From Nocardia asteroides (lineage in GTDB: Bacteria; Actinomycetota; Actinomycetes; Mycobacteriales; Mycobacteriaceae), in the NCBI RefSeq assembly GCF_900637185.1, contig NZ_LR134352.1, positions 6,066,001 to 6,130,000 on the forward strand: DNA of 64,000 nucleotides, written 5' to 3'. The translations under genes and the position numbers were made by a program. The notes beneath the pieces are model-generated. The model was given only the letters and a program-made list of their open reading frames with translations, was not told the DNA's origin and did not search any database. This document shows positions 37,491 through 47,017 of this stretch, one piece after another. Position 1 is the first letter of the stretch. Every line of letters begins with the position of its first letter.

Positions 37491-39071
37491 ATGGTGGTGT
37501 CGCGTCGGCGGCTGTTGCAGTTCGGTGCGTCCGGTTCGGTGGCGGCGCTGGTCGGCGTCTCGGCGGTGAGCAGCGCCCGGTTCGCGGCGCCGCGGCGGCT
37601 CGGTGAGCCGTTCTCGCTGGGGGTCGCCTCGGGTGATCCCACGCCGGACGGGTTCGTGCTGTGGACGCGGCTGGCGCCGGACCCGCTCGCACCGGACGGC
37701 TACGGCGGGATGACCGTCGACGCGGTGACCGTCGACTACGAGGTCGCCGAGGACGAGCGCTTCGCCCGGGTGGTGGCGCGCGGTTCGGCGGTGGCCACCC
37801 GGGCGCTGGGCCACAGCGTGCACCCGGAGGTCGCCGGGCTGGCCCCGGACCGGTGGTACTTCTACCGGTTCCGGGCCGGTTCGGCGCTGTCCCCCGTCGG
37901 CCGCACCCGGACCGCGCCCGCGCCGGGCAGCCCGACCGCGCGGATGCGGTTCGCCTTCGCGTCGTGTCAGTCGTGGAGTTCGGGCTACTACACCGCCTAC
38001 GACCACCTCGCGGCCGAGGACCTGGACCTGGTGGTGCATCTGGGCGACTACATCTACGAGAGCTCGTGGGTGCTGGCCCGTCGCGGCGCCACCGCCCCAC
38101 CGCAACTCGACGGTGAGGCCGTGAATCTGGCCGGCTACCGCCTGCGTTATGCCCAGGTCAAGGCGGAGGCACCGGTGCAAACGGCGCACGCGGCCTTCCC
38201 GTGGCTGGTCACCCTCGACGACCATGAGATCGACAACAACTGGGCCGGCGCGCAACCGGGTCTCGGTGTCGACATCCACCGGCTGCCGCCGCTGTTCCGG
38301 CGCCGCAAGGCGGCCGCCTTCCAGGCGATGTACGAGCATCAGCCGATGCGCCTGGCCCAGCTGCCCGCCGGACCCGCGATGCACCTGCATCGCCGGTACC
38401 GCTTCGGCGATCTGGCCGAGTTCACCATGATCGACACCAGGCAGTACCGCTCGCCGCAGGCCTGTGGCGACGGTTCGGCCGTCACCGGCTGCGCCGACCG
38501 GTACGCGACCGACCGCACGATTCTGGGTGCGGCGCAACGGGAGTGGCTCGTCGACGGTCTCACCACCTCCTCGACCCGCTGGCAGGTGCTCGGCAATCAG
38601 GTGGCCATGGCGCAATCCGACTACGACCCGGGGCCGGATCTACGCCTCGGCACCGACGCCTGGGACGGCTACGTGGCAGACCGCGACACCGTGCTCGGCG
38701 CGGCCAGGCAACGGTCCGCGGGCAACCTCGTGGTGATCACCGGTGACCGGCACGAGAACTGTGTGGCCGACCTGCGCGGCGACTACACCGACCCCGCATC
38801 ACCGGTCGTCGCCACCGAGTTCATCGGCACCTCGATCTCCACCGGTGGCGACGGCGCCGACCTCACCGACGGCGGCCGGGTGCTGCTCGCGGCCAACCCG
38901 GATCTGAAGTTCTACAACCGGCAGCGCGGCTACGCGCGGGTGGAGCTGGATCAGCGGCTGTGGCGCACCGACTTCCGGGTGGTGCCCTATGTCACCACCC
39001 CCGGCGCGCCGATCTCCACGCGAGCGAGTTTCGTCGTCCAGGACGGTGTGCCGGGCGCGGTGCAGGTCTGA
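37491..39071 (+). CDS. phoD: PhoD-type alkaline phosphatase/phosphodiesterase
   Basis: The 526-residue exported enzyme has a twin-arginine signal (VSRRRLLQFGASGSVAALVG). The PhoD pattern is complete: FSLGVASGDPTPDGFVLWTR, FAFASCQSW, VVHLGDYIYE, VTLDDHEIDNNW and VITGDRHENC, which hold the Ca/Fe metal ligands. PhoD releases phosphate from mono- and diesters, such as teichoic or nucleic acids, outside the cell. ATG 37491 is chosen over GTG 37476 because GGAGG at 37478 suits only the ATG. It is convergent with the GH1 gene, 6 bases apart. Confidence 0.92.
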   Translation: MVVSRRRLLQFGASGSVAALVGVSAVSSARFAAPRRLGEPFSLGVASGDPTPDGFVLWTRLAPDPLAPDGYGGMTVDAVTVDYEVAEDERFARVVARGSAVATRALGHSVHPEVAGLAPDRWYFYRFRAGSALSPVGRTRTAPAPGSPTARMRFAFASCQSWSSGYYTAYDHLAAEDLDLVVHLGDYIYESSWVLARRGATAPPQLDGEAVNLAGYRLRYAQVKAEAPVQTAHAAFPWLVTLDDHEIDNNWAGAQPGLGVDIHRLPPLFRRRKAAAFQAMYEHQPMRLAQLPAGPAMHLHRRYRFGDLAEFTMIDTRQYRSPQACGDGSAVTGCADRYATDRTILGAAQREWLVDGLTTSSTRWQVLGNQVAMAQSDYDPGPDLRLGTDAWDGYVADRDTVLGAARQRSAGNLVVITGDRHENCVADLRGDYTDPASPVVATEFIGTSISTGGDGADLTDGGRVLLAANPDLKFYNRQRGYARVELDQRLWRTDFRVVPYVTTPGAPISTRASFVVQDGVPGAVQV

Positions 39072-39077
39072 GGCCGA

Positions 39078-40415
39078 TCAGGGCACCGAGACCGGGCGCA
39101 GGCAGCTGTCCAGCGGGGTGACGACGGAGCAGAGCGCGGGGTCGCGGGTGGGGCGGTAGTCCGGCGGGACACCGTCGGCCGCGGTGATGGCGCGGTAGGC
39201 GGCCACCGCGTCGGTGGGACGGCGGGTCAGGCCGGGGTCGTAGGCCACATCCACCGTATAGAGGCCGAAACGCGGTGCGTAGCTGCCCCATTCGTAGTTG
39301 TCGGTGAGGCTCCAGTAGTTGTAGCCGATCACGTCGATGCCGTCGAGCCGCGCGCGCTGGATCCAGTACACCGTGTCACGCAGGTGGTCGGCGCGGGTGT
39401 AGCCGTCGGCGCGCGGCGCGCCGTTCTCGGTCGGCAGGCCGTTCTCCACCACATAGATCGGCAGCCGCGGGAAGCGTTCGGCGTACACGCGCAGGGTGTA
39501 GTAGATGCCCTCCGGCTCGATCGCGTTCTTCCACAGCTCGTCGCCCAGCAGCGCGGTGGTCGGCGGATGCTGCAGCGAGGTGCCGTAGTAGAAGTCGATG
39601 CCGAGGTAGTCGAGTTTGGCGCGCACCCGGTCGACGAACAGCAGGTCCGTCAGGTTCTGCACGATCGGGTACTGCGCCACATTGCTGGTGACGCGCGCGC
39701 CCGGCTGGCGCTGATGGATGTAGTCGTAGATCGCGCTGTGCGCCTGCACCAGCCGGTCGAACATCGGCTGGATGTCGAGCGCCCCGATGTCACCGATCTT
39801 CAGCGACTGCGCGACATACCCCATCGGTTCGTTGATCGTCACCCACAGCGGATCGAACGCCGCGTACCGGTCGACCACGCGCTGCATATTGGCCAGCCAG
39901 TCCGCCACCATGGCCTGGTTCTTCCAGCCGCCCCGGTCCAGCGCCCAGCCCGGGACGACCCAGTGGTCCAGGGTGAGCATCGGCCGCATGCCCGCGGCGC
40001 GGATCTTGGCGAGCACGGCGTCGTAGAAGCCGAAGTCGGCGTCGGACCACACCCCGGCCCGGGGCTGCACCCGCGCCCATTCGATGCTCAGCCGGTAGAC
40101 CCCCACGCCCAGCCCCGCGGCCAGATCGATGTCCTCGGCGTAGCGGTGGTAGAAGTCGACCGATTCGCCGTATCGGTGCCTGGCCTTGCCGGAATTGGCG
40201 TATCGGCTCCAATTGCTGTCCGGCGCGGAGCCTTCGGACTGGAAGCCCGACATCGACACGCCCCAGAGGAAGTCGCGGCCGAGCGCGGGCACCGTCCGGG
40301 GCGCGGGTGCGCCGGAACTCGACCCACCGCCATCCGCCGGCGCGGCCCCCGCCACGGTGCCGCCGCTCGCGACCAGGGCCGCCACCGACAGAATCGTGCA
40401 CAGAATGCGTCTCAT
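39078..40415 (-). CDS. Secreted glycoside hydrolase family 1 (beta-glycosidase)
   Basis: This 445-residue protein has a signal peptide (MRRILCTILSVAALVASGG) and a GH1 barrel: FLWGVSMSGFQSEGS at the N-terminus, acid/base glutamate in WVTINEPMGY, GIDFYYG, and the nucleophile in IYVVENGLPTENG, with WSLTDNYEW near the end. GH1 enzymes remove beta-linked glucose, galactose or related sugars. It lies about 100 bases downstream of galactokinase on the same strand, which suggests galactoside use. ATG 40415 follows a GGGGAG site. Confidence 0.9.
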   Translation of the reverse strand: MRRILCTILSVAALVASGGTVAGAAPADGGGSSSGAPAPRTVPALGRDFLWGVSMSGFQSEGSAPDSNWSRYANSGKARHRYGESVDFYHRYAEDIDLAAGLGVGVYRLSIEWARVQPRAGVWSDADFGFYDAVLAKIRAAGMRPMLTLDHWVVPGWALDRGGWKNQAMVADWLANMQRVVDRYAAFDPLWVTINEPMGYVAQSLKIGDIGALDIQPMFDRLVQAHSAIYDYIHQRQPGARVTSNVAQYPIVQNLTDLLFVDRVRAKLDYLGIDFYYGTSLQHPPTTALLGDELWKNAIEPEGIYYTLRVYAERFPRLPIYVVENGLPTENGAPRADGYTRADHLRDTVYWIQRARLDGIDVIGYNYWSLTDNYEWGSYAPRFGLYTVDVAYDPGLTRRPTDAVAAYRAITAADGVPPDYRPTRDPALCSVVTPLDSCLRPVSVP

Positions 40416-40515
40416 GCGGCAGAATCTCCCCGGGGATGTGTAGCGTAGCGCGTGGCCCGGCACCGACGTCCGGAAGCCCGCACTCTACTGGTCAATTGTT
40501 CAAATTGATGGCTTT

Positions 40516-41637
40516 TCAGTCCACTTTCCGCGCTCCGGCGGCCGGTTCGGCGAGGAACACGCGGGGCGGGGCGAATCCGGCTCCGGCGAACCGTCGTTCG
40601 ATCTCCGCCGTGACGCGGTCGGTGGCGGTGCGGTCGACCAGGGCGAGCACACTGCCGCCGAAGCCGCCGCCGACCAGCCGCGCCCCGTGCGCGCCCGCGG
40701 CCAGGGCGGCGTCGACCGCGAGATCGAGCGCCGGCGCCGACACCGCGAAGTCCTCGCGCAGGGATCGGTGCGAGGCGGTGAGCAGCGGGCCGACGACACG
40801 CGGGTCGGCGCCGGCGCGCAATCGGTCGGCCACCGCACGCACCCGGGCGTTCTCCCCGATCACATGGGTCGCGCGGCGGCGCAGCAGCGGATCGGCCAGG
40901 CGAGGCAGGTCGGCCTCGCTCGCGTCGCGCAGCGCGGGCACGCCCAGGGCCGCGGCGGCCGCCTCGCACTGGGCGCGGCGCTCGGCGTAGCCGCCGTCGG
41001 CGAGGTCGTGGGGGTGGCCGGTGTCGGCGACGAGCAGCGCCAGACCCGCGGCGTCGAGGTCGAACGGAATCTGTTCCGTCGAAACCGGTTTCGGTCCGCC
41101 CGGCGCGGTGTAGGCGCGCACGTCGAGGAACAGCGCGTGCCCGGCGGTGCACAGGATCGATGCCGTCTGGTCGAGCACACCGGTCGGCACCCCGGCGAAC
41201 CGGTTCTCCGCGGCGTGGGCGATGTCGACCAGCGCGCGATCGGGCAGGCCGGGGGCGAACAGATCACGCAGCGCCACCGTCACCGCGCAGCACAGCGCGG
41301 CCGAGGACGACAGCCCGGCGCCGATCGGGACCGTCCCGTCGACCGCGAGCACCACACCGGTGACCGGGAGCCCGCGGCGGACGAACTCGCAGACGACACC
41401 GAGCGGATACCGCGACCACGCCGGCAGTCGATCGCGTTGCGCCGCAAGCTCTTCGACGCCGACCTCGACGACCTCTCCCGGCCGCTGCGCCGAGCGGAGC
41501 CGGACGCTGCCGTCGTCGCGCGCCGCGGCCGCGCAGACGACGCCGAGCGACAGCGCGATCGGCAGCACGAACCCGTCGTTGTAGTCGGTGTGCTCGCCGA
41601 TCAGATTCACCCGGCCCGGCGCGAACCACCTGTGCAT
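40516..41637 (-). CDS. galK: Galactokinase
   Basis: The 373-residue GHMP kinase has the galactokinase signature GRVNLIGEHTDYNDGFVLP, the ATP loop VPIGAGLSSSAALCCAV and the C-terminal VGGGFGGSVLAL, plus GVPTGVLDQTASILC near the catalytic Asp. It phosphorylates galactose for the Leloir pathway. galT and galE are not adjacent. The start ATG 41637 has an AAAGGGAGC site. The only same-strand neighbour is the secreted GH1 glycosidase, which could supply free galactose. Bases 41638-41933 hold no gene; they carry the upstream regions of galK and the GGDEF gene. Confidence 0.92.
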   Translation of the reverse strand: MHRWFAPGRVNLIGEHTDYNDGFVLPIALSLGVVCAAAARDDGSVRLRSAQRPGEVVEVGVEELAAQRDRLPAWSRYPLGVVCEFVRRGLPVTGVVLAVDGTVPIGAGLSSSAALCCAVTVALRDLFAPGLPDRALVDIAHAAENRFAGVPTGVLDQTASILCTAGHALFLDVRAYTAPGGPKPVSTEQIPFDLDAAGLALLVADTGHPHDLADGGYAERRAQCEAAAAALGVPALRDASEADLPRLADPLLRRRATHVIGENARVRAVADRLRAGADPRVVGPLLTASHRSLREDFAVSAPALDLAVDAALAAGAHGARLVGGGFGGSVLALVDRTATDRVTAEIERRFAGAGFAPPRVFLAEPAAGARKVD

Positions 41638-41933
41638 TCCCGCTCCCTTTCGTTCCCGGCGCTGCGCAGATCCCATCACATTCCAGCGGACCCCGGTGGT
41701 CGGGCACGCGGTGCCGAATCGGTATCCTCCAATGCCGTCAAGGGCGCGACATCGGGTGCCCGGACGTGTCATGATCGACTGAGTTGTAAAGGTTTTGAGC
41801 GTCGGCGTCAGCCGGCTGGGAATTCTGCTCGGACGACAACACTCGGTGCTCCCCGGCCGACGCCCCGCGAGAATTCACCGGCCTCACGTTCGATCGGCGC
41901 TCGTCGCGTGCGCAGCAGGATCGAGGGGGGCTG

Positions 41934-43436
41934 ATGAGCATCAGCGAGACACACCGGGGGAACCTGCGCTGGTGCGCGGTGGTCCTCGGCGCGGCGGTGG
42001 CCGCGCTCGTCGCTCCGCTGTTCGGTACCCGGTCGTTGTCGCTGCTGTTGCTGGTCGTGATCGTGGCGGGCAGTCTGGCGATGATCGGCGCCGGGCTCTA
42101 CCACCATCGGCCAGCGCACCCGATGCCCTGGTATCTGCTGGCCGCGTCGGTGCCGTTGTTCGCCACGGGCACCGCGATCGGGCAGCTCTGGCCCGCCACG
42201 CCCTGGCCTCCGCTCGACGATCTGTGCACCGTCACGGCGTATCTCTGTCTGGGGCTGGCCGCGGTGGGCTGGCTCCAGCCGCGCAGGCTGGTCGGCACCA
42301 GGGATCTCTGGCTGGATTCCACACTGATCGGGCTCAGCGCCCTGCTGGCTTCGTGGACCTTCCTGATCTCGCCGATCCTGCGTCAGTCCGCGGGCTTCGA
42401 CACCGTGCTGGCCGCCGGTTTCCCGGTGATCGAGGCACTGCTGCTCACCGTGCTCGCGCATTCGCTGGCGACCGTGGTCCGCACCGAGACCGCGCTGCGA
42501 TTGCTCCAGGCGGCGCTGATCGCGGTGCTGATCGGTGGTCTGCTCGACAGTCTCACCGCCGCCGGCACTCTCGCGGTCGGCAGCGAACTCGCGCTGGTGC
42601 CACAGCAGTGGGGGTACCTGCTGGCCGGGCTCGCCGCGCTGCACCCGACCATGGGCGCCACCCACGCCGACGCCGACGTACACCCGCACCGCTCGCGCAG
42701 GCGGGCCGGGGTGATCGCGGTGGCGCTGGTGGCCGCGTCGCTGGTCAGCGCGGTGGGCGCCGAGCTCGGGGCGGGCGACCGCGCGGTGATCTGCCTGCTG
42801 CTGACGCTGCTGCTGGCGGGCGTGCTGGTGCGCAGCGAACGCGCCATCGCGCGCAGTCTGCGCAGCGAACGCCGAGCCCAGTACCAGGCCGACCACGATC
42901 TGCTCACCGGCCTGTTCAACCGGAGCGCGCTACTGCGCGCACCGCACCGGCATCGCGCGGAGTGGGCGGGAAAACCGCTGTGCCTGTTGTTCATCGACCT
43001 GGACGGTTTCAAGATGGTCAACGACAGTTACGGGCACGCGGTCGGCGACGAGCTGATCGCCGAGGCCGCGGCCCGCATCCGGCGCACGGCCCGGCGCTCC
43101 GATGTCACCGCCCGCTACGGCGGGGACGAATTCGTCGTCCTCGCCGCCCGGACCAGGGCCGAGGCCGCCGTCCTCGCCCAGCAGCTGCTCGGCGCGTTCG
43201 TGCGCCCGTTCGACCTGAGCTGCGGCGAAATCCCCATCACCGCCAGCATCGGCGTGGCCTGCGTGGCCACCCGGCCGACCGATTCCACGGTCTACGACCT
43301 GATCCGGGCGGCCGACGCCGCGATGTACCACGCCAAGGAGTACCGCCTCGGCCTCGCCTTCCACGACGGCCTGCGCGCGGCGCCACAGCATCGTCCACCA
43401 CTGCGCGCGGGCAGACCGACCAGCACAGCCGTCTGA
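41934..43436 (+). CDS. Membrane-bound GGDEF diguanylate cyclase
   Basis: The enzyme makes cyclic di-GMP from two GTP. The 500-residue protein has about eight transmembrane helices (residues ~10-310), then a GGDEF domain (~325-470) with DHDLLTGLFNRSALL, FIDLDGFKMVNDSYGHAVGD and the active half-site RYGGDEFVVL. An RxxD inhibitory site (RRSD) lies five residues before GGDEF, so product feedback is likely. No EAL domain is fused. A GAGGGGGG site precedes ATG 41934. The MASE-like helical part probably senses a membrane signal. Confidence 0.9.
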   Translation: MSISETHRGNLRWCAVVLGAAVAALVAPLFGTRSLSLLLLVVIVAGSLAMIGAGLYHHRPAHPMPWYLLAASVPLFATGTAIGQLWPATPWPPLDDLCTVTAYLCLGLAAVGWLQPRRLVGTRDLWLDSTLIGLSALLASWTFLISPILRQSAGFDTVLAAGFPVIEALLLTVLAHSLATVVRTETALRLLQAALIAVLIGGLLDSLTAAGTLAVGSELALVPQQWGYLLAGLAALHPTMGATHADADVHPHRSRRRAGVIAVALVAASLVSAVGAELGAGDRAVICLLLTLLLAGVLVRSERAIARSLRSERRAQYQADHDLLTGLFNRSALLRAPHRHRAEWAGKPLCLLFIDLDGFKMVNDSYGHAVGDELIAEAAARIRRTARRSDVTARYGGDEFVVLAARTRAEAAVLAQQLLGAFVRPFDLSCGEIPITASIGVACVATRPTDSTVYDLIRAADAAMYHAKEYRLGLAFHDGLRAAPQHRPPLRAGRPTSTAV

Positions 43437-43611
43437 CCGACACGGCCATCCAGGACGCAACCCCGAACCCCGACCCTGAGGAGGGGCGCCGCGTCAGCGG
43501 CGGTTCGCGGCCGTCCCGCCGGTCAGGTGCCGGTGCGTAGGCGACGTAGGAGCAAGCACCGGCACCGGACCGGCGGGACACCAGGGGCCGCGAACTCGAG
43601 CGCGCCAGCGC

Positions 43612-44373
43612 TCAATTCAACTCCGCGAGAAGCCTTTTGGCCGCCTCCAGTTCGGCCTGGAGCTGGGCGACCTTGGCTTCCTGGGCGCCGCGCGCGGCCT
43701 CCAGGATGCCGGCCACGACTTCCTCGACCTCCGGGTGCAGGATCTTGGCGGCCTGGGCGACGGCGCCGCTGCTCACGGCGAGGCCCTTGACACTGCGCTT
43801 CTTGCCGTTGACCACGTCGACGGTCCATTCGCCGTCGGCGGTGCCGGTGAGCGTGACGGTGACCTCGGGCGCCTTGGGCTTGCGGGCCGCGGGGGCCTTG
43901 GGCTGACGCGGTGCGGCCGGCTTGGGCGCGGGAGCGGTCTCGTCGGGAACGGGCGCGAGCGACCGAGGAGCGGGCGGCGTGGGTGCGGCGCTCGGCAGGG
44001 TCGACGGCTGGGTCACAGTGGTGTCCTTTCGGTTGCTCGGCTCGGGAACGCTCTCCGGGCGGGTCCGCGCGGATCCGCCCGGCGCTACGGTAGTCGCGCG
44101 GGCCGGCTTGGTCAGTGTCACCTCGCTGGGGCCGAACGACAGCACATCTTTGGAACCGGTGGGCTTCACCTGCAGGAAGTCACCGTCGGACGGGTCGCCG
44201 AGGGCGACGACCTTGCCCGATTTACCCTCGGCCACCCCCACGGCCGCGGCGGTGAACCACACCATGGGCGGCTTGCCCTCGGCCAGCTCGCCCGCGATGC
44301 GCGCGAGCTCGGCCTCGGACAGTACCTGGGTGGCGGATCGGCGGGATGCGGACTTGGTGCTCGGCGAGGACAT
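43612..44373 (-). CDS. DUF6319 family protein
   Basis: The 253-residue cytoplasmic protein has an N-terminal domain (LSEAELARIAGELAEGKPPM, VWFTAAAVGVAEGKSGKVVA), a long Pro/Ala/Lys-rich linker and a C-terminal domain (VTLTGTADGEWTVDVVNGKK), ending in a coiled coil (AQEAKVAQLQAELEAAKRLL). This pattern fits DUF6319, uncharacterised and restricted to actinobacteria; the basic AAPRQPKAPAARKPKAPEV stretch suggests nucleic-acid contact. ATG 44373 is set by GGAGTCCACG. The gap 43437-43611 holds no gene I can support. Confidence 0.7.
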   Translation of the reverse strand: MSSPSTKSASRRSATQVLSEAELARIAGELAEGKPPMVWFTAAAVGVAEGKSGKVVALGDPSDGDFLQVKPTGSKDVLSFGPSEVTLTKPARATTVAPGGSARTRPESVPEPSNRKDTTVTQPSTLPSAAPTPPAPRSLAPVPDETAPAPKPAAPRQPKAPAARKPKAPEVTVTLTGTADGEWTVDVVNGKKRSVKGLAVSSGAVAQAAKILHPEVEEVVAGILEAARGAQEAKVAQLQAELEAAKRLLAELN

Positions 44374-44512
44374 CGTGGACTCCGGGAGGTTGGTGCGTTC
44401 TTCAGCGTGGTGTGCTGGAGATGATGCCGCACCCCACCGACATGTTCGCAAGTCGAGACGGACGTCACGGTCCGAAAACCCGCCCGGTGCCGGGTTTGTC
44501 GGACCGCGCGCG

Positions 44513-45688
44513 TCAGCCTCTGGTCGCGTTGCCGCGCGTGGTCGGCCGGATGTTCGCGCGGACCGCGGCGAGGTCGGGGTAGCCGTTGACCGCCATCAGC
44601 AGGTCGGCCTCGGCGGCGTAGCCGCGCAGCAGGTGCACCAGGCCGCGGACCCCGCCCAGCGCCAGCGCGTACACGTACGGCCGACCGAGACCGACCATGG
44701 TGGCGCCCAGACCCAGCGCCTTGACGACATCGGCGCCCGAGCGCACGCCGGAGTCGAACAGCACCGGCACCCGGTCGTCGCACGCGGCGACCACGGACGG
44801 CAGCGTCTCCAGCGCGCTGAGGCCGCCGTTGGCCTGGCGGCCACCGTGATTGGAGCAGTAGATGCCGTCGGCGCCGTAGTCGATGGCCTTGCGGGCGTCC
44901 TCGGGGTGCGAGATGCCCTTGAGGATCAGCGGCAGGTCGGTGATCGAGCGCAGCCAGGTGAGGTCGTCCCAGGTGAGGGAGTTGCCGAAGGTGGAGATCC
45001 AGTGCAGGACAATCATCTTCGGGTCGTCGGAGCCGACCATCGCCTGGAACACCGGGTCGCTGGTGTAGTTCTTCAGCACGTGTCCGCGTAGCTGCGGGAA
45101 GTTGCCGGAGGCCAGGTCGCGGGGCCGCCAGCCGGGCACCCAGGTGTCGAGGGTGACGGTGATGCCCGCGTAGCCCGCGGCCTCGGCACGACGGACCAGG
45201 CTCTCGGCCAGTTCACGGTTCTTCGGCGTGTACAGCTGGAAGAACGCCGGTGTGTCGCCGGCGTGCGGGCGCACGTCCTCGAGCGGGTCCTCCATGAGGG
45301 TGGAGAAATGCGCGGGCACACCGGTTTTCGCCGTCGCCTGGGCCACCGCGATATCGCCGTGCCCGTTCTCGCCGACCAGGCCGATCACACCGACCGGCGC
45401 CAGGAACAGTGGACTGGCGAAGGTGTGGCCGAAGGCGGTGACGGTGAGGTCGCGCTCGGTCGCCCCGACCAGCATGCGCGGCACCAGGCCCCAGTCGGCG
45501 AAGGCCTCGGCGTTGCGGCGCTGGGTGAGCTCGTCACCGGCGCCACCGGCGATGTAGTTCAGCAGGGTGTCGGGCAGCGCGGCGGTCGCCTTGCGCTCGA
45601 GCGTCGCGTACTCCATGGGGAATTCGGGCAGGTTCCCACCGAGCGCGGCCAGGTAGATCTCGTTCTGATAGTCGGCGAACTGACTCAT
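44513..45688 (-). CDS. Lactate 2-monooxygenase (FMN-dependent alpha-hydroxy-acid oxidase family)
   Basis: The 391-residue protein has the FMN-linked barrel: YIAGGAGDELTQRRNAEAFA, FLAPVGVIGLVGENGHGDIA, FFQLYTPKN, ILKGISHPEDARKAIDYGAD, and the active-site SNHGGRQANGG with its catalytic histidine. Length and the insertion with WVPGWRPRDLASGNFPQLRG match mycobacterial lactate monooxygenase, which turns lactate into acetate, CO2 and water. The start ATG 45688 lacks a perfect ribosome site but fits the family. It is divergent from the small gene at 45797. Confidence 0.88.
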   Translation of the reverse strand: MSQFADYQNEIYLAALGGNLPEFPMEYATLERKATAALPDTLLNYIAGGAGDELTQRRNAEAFADWGLVPRMLVGATERDLTVTAFGHTFASPLFLAPVGVIGLVGENGHGDIAVAQATAKTGVPAHFSTLMEDPLEDVRPHAGDTPAFFQLYTPKNRELAESLVRRAEAAGYAGITVTLDTWVPGWRPRDLASGNFPQLRGHVLKNYTSDPVFQAMVGSDDPKMIVLHWISTFGNSLTWDDLTWLRSITDLPLILKGISHPEDARKAIDYGADGIYCSNHGGRQANGGLSALETLPSVVAACDDRVPVLFDSGVRSGADVVKALGLGATMVGLGRPYVYALALGGVRGLVHLLRGYAAEADLLMAVNGYPDLAAVRANIRPTTRGNATRG

Positions 45689-45796
45689 CGCTGAACTTTC
45701 GCATGCGAGCCGTGGTTCACAGACCCCAGGGGGGATGTAAGGTGCGTCATACTCGAAAAGTAGACAGCAGCGTACCCAGCAGCACGTTCCGAGATT

Positions 45797-46021
45797 GTGA
45801 GTGCCCCTGTCGTGACCCTCGTCGAACACTCGGCCGCACCCGCCGACCCGGACGTTCTCCTCGCTCAGCGCATCTCCAGCGGCGCCATCCGGTATCTCAC
45901 CCTCCTGGCCTGCGGCCTGTCGCAGGATTCGATGGACCTGCTCACCTCGGTCACCGACCGACTACGCGCGGCCGAGGGCGCCCTGCGCGATCCGCTCACC
46001 AGCGACCTCGGCTTCGACTGA
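45797..46021 (+). CDS. Small hypothetical protein, 74 residues
   Basis: The protein runs from GTG 45797 (VSAPVVTLVEHSAAPADPDV...) and is helical with no signal peptide; SSGAIRYLTLLACGLSQDSM and LLTSVTDRLRAAEGAL dominate. It stands between the divergent lactate monooxygenase and the convergent ACT-domain gene (3 bases apart). Small helical actinobacterial proteins of this type are known only as hypotheticals. Confidence rests on amino-acid composition and the fit between its neighbours. Confidence 0.5.
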   Translation: MSAPVVTLVEHSAAPADPDVLLAQRISSGAIRYLTLLACGLSQDSMDLLTSVTDRLRAAEGALRDPLTSDLGFD

Positions 46022-46024
46022 TCC

Positions 46025-46843
46025 TCATCCTCGGCGCACGGTCAGCGCGGCGAGGTCGGCCAGGCGGTGCGCCCGGGCGATCTCGGCGGGCGTGAACGGT
46101 TCGTCGGGGCGTACGAAACCCCAGCTCCCGTCGGCGCGATCGATCGCCAGCAGGGTGCCCTCGCCCGTGTCGCCCGCCGGTGGCGTGCCCGGGGCCAGAT
46201 AGCGCGCCCCCAGCAGTTCGGCGACCGCCAGCGGCAATTCGGCCGGATCACCCACGATCCTGGCCGCGATCGAGAGCGCCTTGGTCTGACCGTCGATCAG
46301 GGACAGCACCGTCGCGGGCCAGACCCGCACCCCGGATCCACCCGCCTGCACCACGGCCGAGGTGAGGGTGTGCGTGGTGACCTCCGCCGGTGCCGCGACG
46401 ACGAGTTCGTCGAGGACCGCGTCCTCCAGTTGATGCACATGCACCGTCAGGATGTTGGCGTCGCGCTGGGCCAGGTGTTTGGCCAGCGTCTCCAGGGCAC
46501 CGGGCCGATCGGCCAGCCGCACGCGGATCCGCCACAGCGCCTGCGCCTCGGTGATGTGATGCCGGTGCCGCAGCTCCGGGCCGTGCAGCCAGCCGCCGAG
46601 CACGCGCATGGCCGAGGGCTCGACCACCCAGATCACCAGGATCGTGGTGGTGATCGTCAGCAGGGCGACGGTCAGCAGATACGGCGGATGCAGGTGGATC
46701 ACCAGCGCGTGCAGCGCCAGCTCCACCGGGAACACCGCCGCCAGCTTGGCCAGCGCCAGCCGGCTGCGCCGGGGGTGCGGCAGGCGTCCGCACACCTCGC
46801 AGGCCAGGGCCGTGACACGGGGTCGCACTGCGATTCGCCACAT
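46025..46843 (-). CDS. Membrane-anchored ACT-domain protein
   Basis: The 272-residue protein starts with a basic segment carrying one CxxC (ACEVCG), then two transmembrane helices (LAAVFPVELALHALVIHL; YLLTVALLTITTTILVIWVV). A cytoplasmic ACT domain follows (IRVRLADRPGALETLAKHLA, QRDANILTVHVHQLED), with a second half of unknown fold. ACT domains bind amino acids or similar effectors. It is divergent from the fructose PTS operon; the shared 260-base spacer carries the PTS promoter. Target unknown. Confidence 0.7.
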   Translation of the reverse strand: MWRIAVRPRVTALACEVCGRLPHPRRSRLALAKLAAVFPVELALHALVIHLHPPYLLTVALLTITTTILVIWVVEPSAMRVLGGWLHGPELRHRHHITEAQALWRIRVRLADRPGALETLAKHLAQRDANILTVHVHQLEDAVLDELVVAAPAEVTTHTLTSAVVQAGGSGVRVWPATVLSLIDGQTKALSIAARIVGDPAELPLAVAELLGARYLAPGTPPAGDTGEGTLLAIDRADGSWGFVRPDEPFTPAEIARAHRLADLAALTVRRG

Positions 46844-47017
46844 GCGGGTCAGCGTCGCCCGCGCGCGTGTCGATCACCGAAGGGGCGCGTAACGGCAGCG
46901 TGACGGCCCGCTCGAAAGGCGTTGACCTGCAAGATCTTTCCTCGTGATCCCGACCACCCGAGCCGCACCGCTGTGACTGCCGCCACCGGGACGGGCCGCA
47001 TAGCCGCAGGCAACGAT

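Noticed and set aside
43523..43828. Short frames on both strands around the DUF6319 3' end
   Set aside because: Arg/Pro-rich overlap frames without a start signal; the real gene covers this DNA.
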